NCBI GenBank assembly: GCA_043804925.1
Contig: JAZDIP010000094.1
Span: 18,469-82,468, forward strand
Source of the DNA: ChocPot-Mid sp043804925
GTDB lineage: Bacteria; Bacteroidota; Ignavibacteria; Kapaibacteriales; UBA2268
Length of the DNA stretch: 64,000 nt
Reading direction: 5' to 3'
Of the stretch, positions 8,473 through 15,907 are shown piece by piece. A model generated the notes under the pieces. That model was given only the letters and a program-made list of their open reading frames with translations, was not told the DNA's origin and made no database searches. The stretch's first letter is position 1. Every line of letters starts with the position of its first letter. A program made the translations under genes and the position numbers.

Positions 8473-9564
8473 ATGTTTAAAGAAGATAATATTGACGGCA
8501 GTCAGCAGACGGCAGACGGCAGACGGCAGACTGAAGACAGAAGACAGAAGTCAGAAGACAGAAGACGGGATGAGGATAACATCCTTCGACAGGCTCAGGA
8601 TGACTTAGTAAGCAGACAGCAGACGGCAGACGGCAGACAGAAGACAGAAGACAGAAGTCTGAAGACAGAAGTCAAAAGACAGAAGGAAAGTATTATTGGA
8701 AATGTTGCTCCTTCGCAAGTCAACAGTAGGACTATACGACCGGAATGGCTGAAAGTCAGGGCTCCCGGCGGTGAAAAATATGCCGAGATTAAAGAAATGA
8801 TGCAATCCAAAAAATTGCATACTGTTTGCGAAGAAGCTCACTGTCCGAATATCGGCGAATGCTGGGGAATGGGTACTGCTACCTTTTTGATTCTTGGTGA
8901 AGTTTGTACGAGGAATTGCCGTTTTTGTGCAATTACAACTGGTAAACCAATACCGCCTTATCCCGAAGAACCGATGAAAGTAGCTGAATCAGTCAGGAAG
9001 ATGAAATTGAAACATGCCGTAATAACTTCTGTGAACAGGGATGACCTCGATGACGGTGGTTCCAAGCTTTGGGCTGAGACAATTTTGAAGACAAGAGAAT
9101 TAAATCCGAATACATCAATTGAGGTTTTAATACCGGATTTTATGGGTTTCTTTGACCAATTGGACAGGGTGATTGAAGCAAAACCGGATATATTAAATCA
9201 CAATATTGAAACAGTCCCAAGAATTTATGCCAAAGTAAGACCAAAAGCCGTGTATCAGCGTTCACTCGACCTTTTGAAATATAGTGCAGAAAGGGGAATG
9301 AGAACCAAGTCAGGTTTGATGGTAGGTATTGGCGAAAAACCTGAGGAAGTTATTGAAGTTCTTAAGGATTTGTATGCACACAAAGTAAAAATCGTTACTA
9401 TTGGTCAGTATCTTCAACCATCCAAACAACATCTGCCTGTTGACAGATTTGTCAAACCTGAGGAATTTGCTGAATATAAAAGAGTAGGTCTGGAAATGGG
9501 ATTCGAAATTGTCGAATCTGCTCCTTTGGTTCGCAGTTCTTACCATGCAGTAAAACATGTCTAA
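8473..9564 (+). CDS. lipA: Lipoyl synthase with repeat-derived N-terminal extension
   Basis: Radical SAM enzyme that inserts two sulfurs into octanoyl groups on lipoyl-carrier domains. The auxiliary [4Fe-4S] cluster motif CEEAHCPNIGEC has Cys119, Cys124 and Cys130; the radical SAM motif CTRNCRFC has Cys145, Cys149 and Cys152; the conserved C-terminal R-S-S-Y appears as VRSSYHA. The family core begins at about residue 92 (RPEWLKVRAPGGEKYAEIKE). Before it lie about 75 residues of charged repeat text (QQTADGRRQTEDRR and similar), encoded by the same GACAGAAGTCAGAA and CTTCGACAGGCTCAGGATGA repeats found in non-coding DNA elsewhere here. Between ATG 8473 and the core no in-frame ATG, GTG or TTG exists, so the repeat is probably translated. 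The 3' end overlaps the next gene by 8 bases, suggesting coupled translation. Confidence 0.95.
   Translation: MFKEDNIDGSQQTADGRRQTEDRRQKSEDRRRDEDNILRQAQDDLVSRQQTADGRQKTEDRSLKTEVKRQKESIIGNVAPSQVNSRTIRPEWLKVRAPGGEKYAEIKEMMQSKKLHTVCEEAHCPNIGECWGMGTATFLILGEVCTRNCRFCAITTGKPIPPYPEEPMKVAESVRKMKLKHAVITSVNRDDLDDGGSKLWAETILKTRELNPNTSIEVLIPDFMGFFDQLDRVIEAKPDILNHNIETVPRIYAKVRPKAVYQRSLDLLKYSAERGMRTKSGLMVGIGEKPEEVIEVLKDLYAHKVKIVTIGQYLQPSKQHLPVDRFVKPEEFAEYKRVGLEMGFEIVESAPLVRSSYHAVKHV
8500..8690. repeat. Spacer-repeat insertion inside lipA
   Basis: Two copies of AGACAGCAGACGGCAGAC-like text flank CATCCTTCGACAGGCTCAGG (8580-8599), each followed by GACAGAAGACAGAAG units. All repeats stay in frame with the LipA core and contain no stop codon in that frame. 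Confidence 0.85.
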
Positions 9565-10330
9565 AAGAGTAACATTTTTTGGTACGGGAACATCTTCAGG
9601 AATTCCTACAATTGGATGTCCCTGTGATGTTTGTAATTCAACAGATGAGAGGGATAAAAGATTGCGTTCCTCAATTTTAATTCAATCTGAAACCACAACA
9701 ATTTTGATTGATACCTCCCCGGATTTGAGACAGCAAATGCTTAAGCATAACATTACAAAAGTGGATGCAATTTTATATACACATCATCATTTTGACCATA
9801 TCGGAGGTTTTGACGATATTCGTGCATTCAATTATACTTCAAGAAAACCTGTGCCAATCTATCTTATGCAAAAAACATTAGACAGTATTAAAAGGACTTT
9901 TTTCTATGCCTTCGAAGAATTGGAACAACTCGGCGGAGGAATTCCAGTTGTAAATGTCAATATCATTGATGAAGTCAATAAAATAACTATTGGAGATATT
10001 GAAATTATTCCAATCCCTTTATTACATGGTAAAATGAATGTCCTTGGCTTTAGAGTTGATGATTTTGCATATTGTACGGATACTAATTACATACCTGAAA
10101 ATTCGTTAACTCTTTTAAACAATCTTGATATTCTTGTCCTCGACGCATTAAGATATACGAAACATGAAACACATTTCTCGCTTAATGAAGCAATAGAAAC
10201 CGCACAAAAAATAAATGCAAAAACTACATATTTCACACACATGGCTCATGAAATAAAACATTCCGAATGTGAGCAAAAACTTCCCCAAAACATTCGACTG
10301 GCTTATGACGGACTTGTTCTTAATTACTAA
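9557..10330 (+). CDS. PhnP-like metallo-beta-lactamase-fold hydrolase
   Basis: 257 residues. The metal-binding signature THHHFDHIGG (about residues 74-83) gives the H-x-H-x-D-H cluster of the metallo-beta-lactamase fold. The N-terminal block FFGTGTSSGIPTIGCPCDVC contains the paired Cys residues seen in PhnP-type cyclic phosphodiesterases; a later 'PLLHGKMNVLGFRV', an Asp in AYCTDTNYIP and the final 'YFTHMAHEI' supply the other ligands. PhnP hydrolyses 5-phospho-ribosyl 1,2-cyclic phosphate and other 2',3'-cyclic nucleotides. No phn genes lie nearby; the ATG overlaps the lipA stop region, so it is expressed with lipA. Substrate is therefore uncertain, and a role in phosphoester or lipoate-linked metabolism is open. 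Confidence 0.8.
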   Translation: MSKRVTFFGTGTSSGIPTIGCPCDVCNSTDERDKRLRSSILIQSETTTILIDTSPDLRQQMLKHNITKVDAILYTHHHFDHIGGFDDIRAFNYTSRKPVPIYLMQKTLDSIKRTFFYAFEELEQLGGGIPVVNVNIIDEVNKITIGDIEIIPIPLLHGKMNVLGFRVDDFAYCTDTNYIPENSLTLLNNLDILVLDALRYTKHETHFSLNEAIETAQKINAKTTYFTHMAHEIKHSECEQKLPQNIRLAYDGLVLNY

Positions 10331-10422
10331 TTACCAATTACTAATGAAATAACTGTCATAACATTCTAAACTTCCAACACCCAGCCCCCAACTCTCAACT
10401 CCTAACTTCAATTTTAAAAAGC

Positions 10423-10448
10423 AACACTTAGAATACAGGTTTTTGAAA
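10423..10448 (+). promoter_or_regulatory. 26-base block shared by the two CBS-led transport modules, copy 1
   Basis: The block with core TAGAATACAGGTTTTTGAAA lies about 132 bases upstream of the CBS gene start at 10580. The same block, 25 of 26 bases identical, is at 15181-15206 ahead of the second module, while flanking bases are not conserved. A TTGACA follows at 10457-10462. It may be a promoter or activator site, or a relic of module duplication. Confidence 0.45.
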
Positions 10449-10579
10449 TAGTCTGTTGACAACATTCATACATGTTTGAATTGCGGGAAAAAAGAATTAA
10501 TATACAAATGTGTTTGGTACTATTCATTTTTATTTAAAGAAAATAATTTTTTTATCATATAAAAAAGTGGGGTGTACTT

Positions 10580-11125
10580 ATGAAAAACAAAAAAGTCAAA
10601 GACATTATGATACCTGTCGAAAAGTATGCAATTGTCGAAGATGACACATCTATGCTTGATGCAATCAATGTCTTACGAGAATCACAGGAAAAAGTTCCTC
10701 AGGGTTCAGAACCTTATAAAGCAGTTCTTGTCCGAAACAAAGAAGGAAAAATAGTCGGGAAAGTTGGTCAACTTGGCTTTCTAAAAGGATTGGAACCGAA
10801 ATATGATTCGGTGTTTGATATGGATAAACTTACAAGGGCGAATCTGAGTTCAGATTTCATTCAATCTTTAATGGTTCAATTCAGTTTATGGGACGATTCA
10901 AATGAATTGTGCAAGATTGCAGGAAAAATCAAAGTCAAAGACATAATGCAATCATCTGTAGAAAATATTGATGAAAATGAAACCTTATCTGTTGCCATAC
11001 ATAAAATCATTATGTGGGGTTCGCTTTCAATTCTGGTTACAAGCGGCAGCGAGGTAGTTGGAATTTTAAGATTATCTGACATTTTCAAGGAATTGGAAAA
11101 TTATATTAATAACTGCAAAGGGTAG
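10580..11125 (+). CDS. Tandem CBS-domain protein, transport module 1
   Basis: 181 residues made of two CBS motifs: residues about 1-70 (VKDIMIPVEKYAIVEDDTSM, then KAVLVRNKEGKIVGKVGQLG) and about 115-178 (VKDIMQSSVENIDENETLSV, then LSILVTSGSEVVGILRLSDI). A roughly 45-residue helical linker between them (GLEPKYDSVFDMDKLTRANL...) is conserved in its two paralogs at 15341 and 20358. CBS pairs usually bind adenosine nucleotides and alter a partner protein. Because the gene starts a run that includes a permease and lies 8 bases before the receiver-permease fusion, its partner is likely that permease or its kinase. The initiator ATG follows GTGGGGTG. Confidence 0.85.
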   Translation: MKNKKVKDIMIPVEKYAIVEDDTSMLDAINVLRESQEKVPQGSEPYKAVLVRNKEGKIVGKVGQLGFLKGLEPKYDSVFDMDKLTRANLSSDFIQSLMVQFSLWDDSNELCKIAGKIKVKDIMQSSVENIDENETLSVAIHKIIMWGSLSILVTSGSEVVGILRLSDIFKELENYINNCKG

Positions 11126-11133
11126 GTGGAAAT

Positions 11134-12927
11134 ATGGCAAAATTATTAATAATTGATGACGAGAACGACTTCAGGGAAACAATTACCAAACGATTTGAAA
11201 TGCGTGGTTACGATGTGATTTCCTATGAAAGTGGAAAAGAAATTGAAAAAATACTATCGAAAAACAAAGATATTGATGTTTGTATTCTGGATTTAAAAAT
11301 GCCTGAAGTCAGTGGTGAAGAGGTTTTACAGAGAATTAAAACTGTAAGACCTGCAACTCAGGTTATAATTCTGACAGGACATGGTTCTACGGAAAGTGCT
11401 GTCGAACTATCAAAAATGGATGCATTTACTTATCTACAGAAGCCGGTAGATATTGAAAAACTGGTAAAAATGGTAGATGATGCAAGGACAAAACATAGTC
11501 TTATCATTGCTGAACATGAAGGTAACGGTAAGGTTAGAAATTGGAAGAGAAGTGCTTTATATGCAGGTATATCAGTTGCTATAGGTTTAATTATTGGTTT
11601 AGCACCGGCACCTGAAGGATTAGACCCAAGAGCTCAAAACTTCTTTGCCTTGTTGATGACTGTAATTTTGCTATGGGTTACTGAAGCCATTCCAATTGGT
11701 GTTACTGCTTTTCTCACAGGTGGTGGACTGATATTACTGGGAATCCAGAAACCTGCTGCTGCATGGGAACCTTATGCAAATCCTGCTGTTATGTTTGTAT
11801 TGATGATTATTATGTTCGGAGTAATATTAAATGAGGTAGGAATAGCCAAGAGAATATTATATTACGCTATCAAGATAGCAGGAACAAGAGTCTTAAAGTT
11901 TAGTATAATTGTTGCACTGGCATCTTCATTCACTTCGACAATATTCCACGATGCAACAATTACAATTATTTTCCTATTTGCTGTTATACCTGTATTTATC
12001 AAGATGGGTATTACTCCAAATAAAACCAATAATCTTACTAAATTTTTTACTATTATGATTCCACTTACTGCTTCTGCCGGTGGCTTTGGAACAATTCTCG
12101 GTGGCGGAAGAAATCCTATTGCTGTGGATTATATTGAAAAGGTATTAGGAGTTCATGTAGGATTTCTTGACTGGATGATTATGAATTTACCAATGGTTCT
12201 TGTTTCTTCATTAGCAACATGGGCAGTGTGTTGGTTGATTATGCCCCCGAAAGTCAAAGAATTTCCTGCAGAAATAAAAACAGAAAAATTAGTACCAATG
12301 TCAAAAAATGAGAAGGGCGTTGCAATTATATTTTTACTTGCGTTTATTTTCTGGACGTTGTCGGATTTAACGAAACTGCATGTCAGCGTTGTTGCTGCGA
12401 TAGCAATAGTTGCAATTTGTGGATTTAAATTTGTAAGTTTCAAAACTGTTATAGGAAAGTTTTCGTGGGAGGCATGGCTGGTTTTTGGTGCAGGAGTTTC
12501 TTTAGGTGTGGCAATGCTGGATACTGGAGCTGGAAAGTGGCTTGCTGACCAATTTTTCCCATTAATACAAGGTCAAAGTCACGTTGTTACATATTATGGT
12601 ATAGCCATATTTGGTTCATTCATTTCGAGTTTTATGAGTAACTCAGCGGCTACTGCTTTATGTTTACCTGTTTTAGACCCTCTTGCTGTCGAAATGGGAA
12701 TGAGCAGACTTTACACTATGTTAAGTCTACCTGTAACAACGTCATTTATTATGCTTGTAATTGGGTGTCCGCCATCCATTATTTCGTATAGTACAGGATA
12801 TTTTTCTCAATGGGACTTTTTAAAGGTTGCTATACCCAAGACATTAATACTATGTGCTTTGATGGTGATTGTTATGTCACTATATTGGCCGATTATTATG
12901 CCAATTCTGGGTTATGCAGGTTTGTAG
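11134..12927 (+). CDS. Receiver domain fused to SLC13/DASS permease, module 1
   Basis: 597 residues. Residues 1-120 form a complete response-regulator receiver: acidic pair Asp8/Asp9, phospho-acceptor Asp53 in 'CILDLKMP', Thr81 in 'ILTGHGS' and Lys103 in 'YLQKPVD'. A 25-residue linker leads to an SLC13-type transporter (about residues 138-597) with the family block LLWVTEAIPIGVTAFL and two inverted halves. Hairpin equivalents are TSTIFHDATITI plus 'GGFGTILGGGRNPIA' in the first half, and 'SNSAATALCLPVL' plus 'IGCPPSIISYSTG' in the second, so the canonical S-N-T and T-P-x-N motifs are altered. SLC13 proteins move dicarboxylates, citrate, sulfate or related anions, mostly with Na+. The receiver would sit in the cytoplasm at the N-terminus, placing phosphorylation next to the transport domain. 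Co-transcribed with the CBS gene and the receiver gene downstream. Confidence 0.9.
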   Translation: MAKLLIIDDENDFRETITKRFEMRGYDVISYESGKEIEKILSKNKDIDVCILDLKMPEVSGEEVLQRIKTVRPATQVIILTGHGSTESAVELSKMDAFTYLQKPVDIEKLVKMVDDARTKHSLIIAEHEGNGKVRNWKRSALYAGISVAIGLIIGLAPAPEGLDPRAQNFFALLMTVILLWVTEAIPIGVTAFLTGGGLILLGIQKPAAAWEPYANPAVMFVLMIIMFGVILNEVGIAKRILYYAIKIAGTRVLKFSIIVALASSFTSTIFHDATITIIFLFAVIPVFIKMGITPNKTNNLTKFFTIMIPLTASAGGFGTILGGGRNPIAVDYIEKVLGVHVGFLDWMIMNLPMVLVSSLATWAVCWLIMPPKVKEFPAEIKTEKLVPMSKNEKGVAIIFLLAFIFWTLSDLTKLHVSVVAAIAIVAICGFKFVSFKTVIGKFSWEAWLVFGAGVSLGVAMLDTGAGKWLADQFFPLIQGQSHVVTYYGIAIFGSFISSFMSNSAATALCLPVLDPLAVEMGMSRLYTMLSLPVTTSFIMLVIGCPPSIISYSTGYFSQWDFLKVAIPKTLILCALMVIVMSLYWPIIMPILGYAGL

Positions 12928-12963
12928 TTTTATGAAATGTGAAAATTAAAAAAGGAGTAAAAA

Positions 12964-13467
12964 ATGGAAAATAATATTCAATTGCTAATTGTTGATGACG
13001 AAGCTGATTTTCTCGATACGATTGCTTCGAGAATGGAAATGCGCGGCTTTGACGTTACTAAGGCGTATAACGGAAATCAGGCACTGGAAGCAGTTAAAAT
13101 GAAAAAGTATGACATTGCTTTGCTTGACCTGAAAATGCCGGGAATAGATGGATTTGAGGTTTTAAAAGTATTAAAAAAAGAGCATAAATATATTGAAGTC
13201 ATTATCCTGACCGCTCATGGTTCTGTCGAAAGTGCTTTTGATACTTCAAAACTCGGTGCTTATGGCTTTTTAACCAAACCTTACGATTTCGATGAACTTA
13301 TTAATACAATCAAGGACGCTTATGAGCTAAGGTTAAAGAAGAAGTTTGAGAATAATGCTGATTACTTGAATGTAATTTTAGACAAGATATCAGAGCTTCC
13401 TTTAGGTACAGAAAGCTCTTTGGATATGCTCGAAGAATTAAGTAAGTTGGATAATTCCGAAAAATAA
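12964..13467 (+). CDS. Stand-alone response-regulator receiver, module 1
   Basis: 167 residues, start after AAAAGGAGT. Receiver core with Asp11/Asp12, phospho-acceptor Asp55 in 'ALLDLKMPGIDG', Thr in 'ILTAHGS' and Lys in 'FLTKPYD'. After the receiver (about residue 122) come only about 45 residues of helical, charged tail, with no DNA-binding or enzymatic output domain. Its closest relative in the window is the receiver at 18071. It lies 6 bases upstream of the histidine kinase gene and is the obvious phosphoryl acceptor or phosphate shuttle/sink for that kinase. A CheY-like protein-interaction role is an inference. Confidence 0.9.
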   Translation: MENNIQLLIVDDEADFLDTIASRMEMRGFDVTKAYNGNQALEAVKMKKYDIALLDLKMPGIDGFEVLKVLKKEHKYIEVIILTAHGSVESAFDTSKLGAYGFLTKPYDFDELINTIKDAYELRLKKKFENNADYLNVILDKISELPLGTESSLDMLEELSKLDNSEK

Positions 13468-13473
13468 TTATTA

Positions 13474-15156
13474 ATGGTTGACAAAAAAGTGAAAAGTGTC
13501 GAAGATACACCTTTAAGGCAGCAGCACTATAAGGATTTGAGAAGAAAATATCTTGTCAGGTTGTCCCTGACTTATATGGCACCAACAATCATCTTAATGA
13601 TTTTCTTTGTTTATCAGTATATCACTTTGAATAATGAAAATCAAAAAAACCATTTGATGTCGATTGCTGAGGGGCAGGTTAGAATATTAGATATTTTTCT
13701 GAAGGAACGTGTTGGAAATTTACTTAACCTTATAGACGGTCCTTTTATGCAAAAAGAGCCGGCAAAAGAAAGCATGGATTTTTATTTAAATGAATTGAAA
13801 AGAACGAGTGAATCATTTATTGACATTGGCTTTTTCAACTCAAGTGGCATTCAAAGTAATTATGCGGGTCCCTTAAAGCAACTTGTCAATCGTGATTACA
13901 GCAGGGAAACATGGTTTGTCGATTTAATACAACTTGATAAAAGATATATTATTACAGACATATATTTGGGACTGAGAGGTAAACCCCATTTTACGATTGG
14001 TGTCAAAAGGAATATAAAAAACGGATATTATATTTTAAAGTCGTCTTTAGATCCCCAAAAAATTTATGAATATATAATTTCAACTGAGAAATCTTTGGAT
14101 GTTAATATATCCATTGTAAATTTTCGTGGAAAATATCAGCTTGTAAATAAAAAAATGGCGAATTTATTGGATTCTTGTCCGATTTCTCCCCGTGCAAGTA
14201 AGGTAAACGGATTTGAGGAAACAACTTTAAAAGGCAAGTCAATTAAATATGCATATTCATGGTTGAGCGAAACCGATTGGGCTGTTATTGTCAGTTTAGA
14301 TACTAGTCATTCTTCAGGTTTTTTTATTAAGTATTCAAATGTAATTATAGCTTCAATATTTGTTTTAGCTATTTTGATAATCATAATTGTTTTCCGGTCA
14401 AAAGTAATGGTGTTCAATGATTATGAAAGGGATATAGCAAAATCACAGTTGGAACAAGCATCGAAACTGGCTACTGTTGGAGAATTATCTGCAGGAATTG
14501 CTCATGAGATTGGGAATCCATTAAATATCATTGCTAATGAGGTAGGTATAATGAAGGATTATACTGACCCAAGATTTAAAGTAGAAAAAAGTATTGAAGA
14601 CCTGCAACCTCATTTTGAAAAAATAATGAAAGCGGTTTTTAGATGTAAGGACATTAATAATAAGTTGCTTACTTTTGTCAGAAGAGAAGGGCTGAATGCC
14701 GACTATTTCGATATAAATGTAATTATTAAAGAATTAGTTAGTGGATTTTTTGAAAGAGAACTTTCTTATGAAAATATTAAGTTAAAGTTCTCCTTGAAAG
14801 AAAATTTGCCAAAAGTATATTTGGATGCCAATCAAATCAGGCAGGTTTTAATAAATTTAATAAACAATGCCGCAGATGCAATAGGTAAAGGTGGTGAGAT
14901 AGCTATTTCGACAAATCTGCTATCAGATAAAATTGTTCTTTCAGTTTCAGATACCGGTAAAGGAATTCCACACGAAGAAATAGATAAAATCTTCTTGCCA
15001 TTTTTTACAACAAAACCAGTTGGAAAAGGCACTGGGTTAGGATTATCGGTAAGTTACGGAATAATAAAAAATCACGGTGGTGAAATCCACGTTGAAAGTG
15101 TTGTTGGAAAAGGTACAAGTTTTATCGTTGAATTACCGATAGCAGTAGAAAGTTAG
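13474..15156 (+). CDS. dCache-type sensor histidine kinase, module 1
   Basis: 560 residues. Transmembrane helix 1 is at about residues 30-50, an extracytoplasmic double-Cache-like sensor at about 55-280 (with the GFFNSSGIQ...YAGPL and 'YSRETWFVDL' blocks of the fold), helix 2 at about 288-308, a HisKA dimerisation domain with phospho-accepting His344 in 'ELSAGIAHEIGNPL', and a HATPase_c domain with N box INLINNAADAI, G1 box 'DTGKGIPHEEI' and G2 box 'GTGLGLSVSYG'. Cache domains commonly bind carboxylates, amino acids or other small ligands, as in DctB. Its ligand may match the substrate of the neighbouring permease, by analogy with DctB-type systems. It is a close paralog of the kinase at 18600. 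Confidence 0.92.
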   Translation: MVDKKVKSVEDTPLRQQHYKDLRRKYLVRLSLTYMAPTIILMIFFVYQYITLNNENQKNHLMSIAEGQVRILDIFLKERVGNLLNLIDGPFMQKEPAKESMDFYLNELKRTSESFIDIGFFNSSGIQSNYAGPLKQLVNRDYSRETWFVDLIQLDKRYIITDIYLGLRGKPHFTIGVKRNIKNGYYILKSSLDPQKIYEYIISTEKSLDVNISIVNFRGKYQLVNKKMANLLDSCPISPRASKVNGFEETTLKGKSIKYAYSWLSETDWAVIVSLDTSHSSGFFIKYSNVIIASIFVLAILIIIIVFRSKVMVFNDYERDIAKSQLEQASKLATVGELSAGIAHEIGNPLNIIANEVGIMKDYTDPRFKVEKSIEDLQPHFEKIMKAVFRCKDINNKLLTFVRREGLNADYFDINVIIKELVSGFFERELSYENIKLKFSLKENLPKVYLDANQIRQVLINLINNAADAIGKGGEIAISTNLLSDKIVLSVSDTGKGIPHEEIDKIFLPFFTTKPVGKGTGLGLSVSYGIIKNHGGEIHVESVVGKGTSFIVELPIAVES

Positions 15157-15180
15157 AAAGTTAAAAAGCAGAAAGTTTAC

Positions 15181-15206
15181 AACACATAGAATACAGGTTT
15201 TTGAAA
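15181..15206 (+). promoter_or_regulatory. 26-base block shared by the two CBS-led transport modules, copy 2
   Basis: 25 of 26 bases match 10423-10448 (core TAGAATACAGGTTTTTGAAA). It lies 135 bases before the second CBS gene start, almost the same distance as in module 1. Confidence 0.45.
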
Positions 15207-15340
15207 ATGGAAATATGAACCAACAATCTTATTTGAAAAGCAAAAATAATGAAGTAATATGCTTTTTAAATCTGTGTAATACAAAAATATTTAATTAAAA
15301 GATAATTGTTGATATAAAAAAAAATTTGGAGTCAAGGACA

Positions 15341-15901
15341 ATGAAAGAAAAGAAAGTAAAAGACCTAATGGTACCGGTCAACGAATATGCTACTGTTCAT
15401 AAAGATGATACCTTGGTAGATTCAATAATTACCCTATTGCAGGCACAGGATAATTCTTCTAAAAAACATGAACAAATAAGAGCAGTTCTTGTTGTTGACG
15501 ATAATAAGAAAATCATTGGTAAGATAGGACATCTTGCGTTTGTTAAAGCATTGGAGCCAAAATATTATGCTTTTGGGAATATGGACAAATTAATTGCAGC
15601 AAATTTAAGTCCCGAATTTATTGAATCCATGATGGATAATTTTAAACTCTGGCAGGATGATTTTTACGATATCTGTTCAAAAGCAAATAATCTGACAGCT
15701 AAAGAAATCATGCATCATATCGAGGAGAGTATAGATGAAGATGCTTCGCTAATAGATGCCATACATAAAATTATCATGTACCATTCTTTATCCATTCTGG
15801 TTTCGAAGAACGGTGTGATAACAGGGATATTGCGGCTTTCGGATATATTTAACGAGTTGGCAACTCATATAAGAAGTTCATGTAAAACAAATAATGGATA
15901 A
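15341..15901 (+). CDS. Tandem CBS-domain protein, transport module 2
   Basis: 186 residues from the ATG at 15341, which aligns exactly with the start of the paralog at 10580 (MKEKKVKDLMVPVNEYATVH here); a TTG at 15326 would add five residues but sits inside the GGAG ribosome site. Two CBS units flank a linker with the shared 'LEPKYYAFGNMDKLIAANLS' block; the second unit includes 'LSILVSKNGVITGILRLSDI'. Like its paralog it should sense a nucleotide or act on its neighbour. It ends 6 bases before the receiver-permease gene, so the two proteins are almost certainly made together. Confidence 0.85.
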   Translation: MKEKKVKDLMVPVNEYATVHKDDTLVDSIITLLQAQDNSSKKHEQIRAVLVVDDNKKIIGKIGHLAFVKALEPKYYAFGNMDKLIAANLSPEFIESMMDNFKLWQDDFYDICSKANNLTAKEIMHHIEESIDEDASLIDAIHKIIMYHSLSILVSKNGVITGILRLSDIFNELATHIRSSCKTNNG

Positions 15902-15907
15902 GAAATT

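Noticed and set aside
9310..9558. 82-residue minus-strand ORF
   Set aside because: Antisense shadow of lipA.
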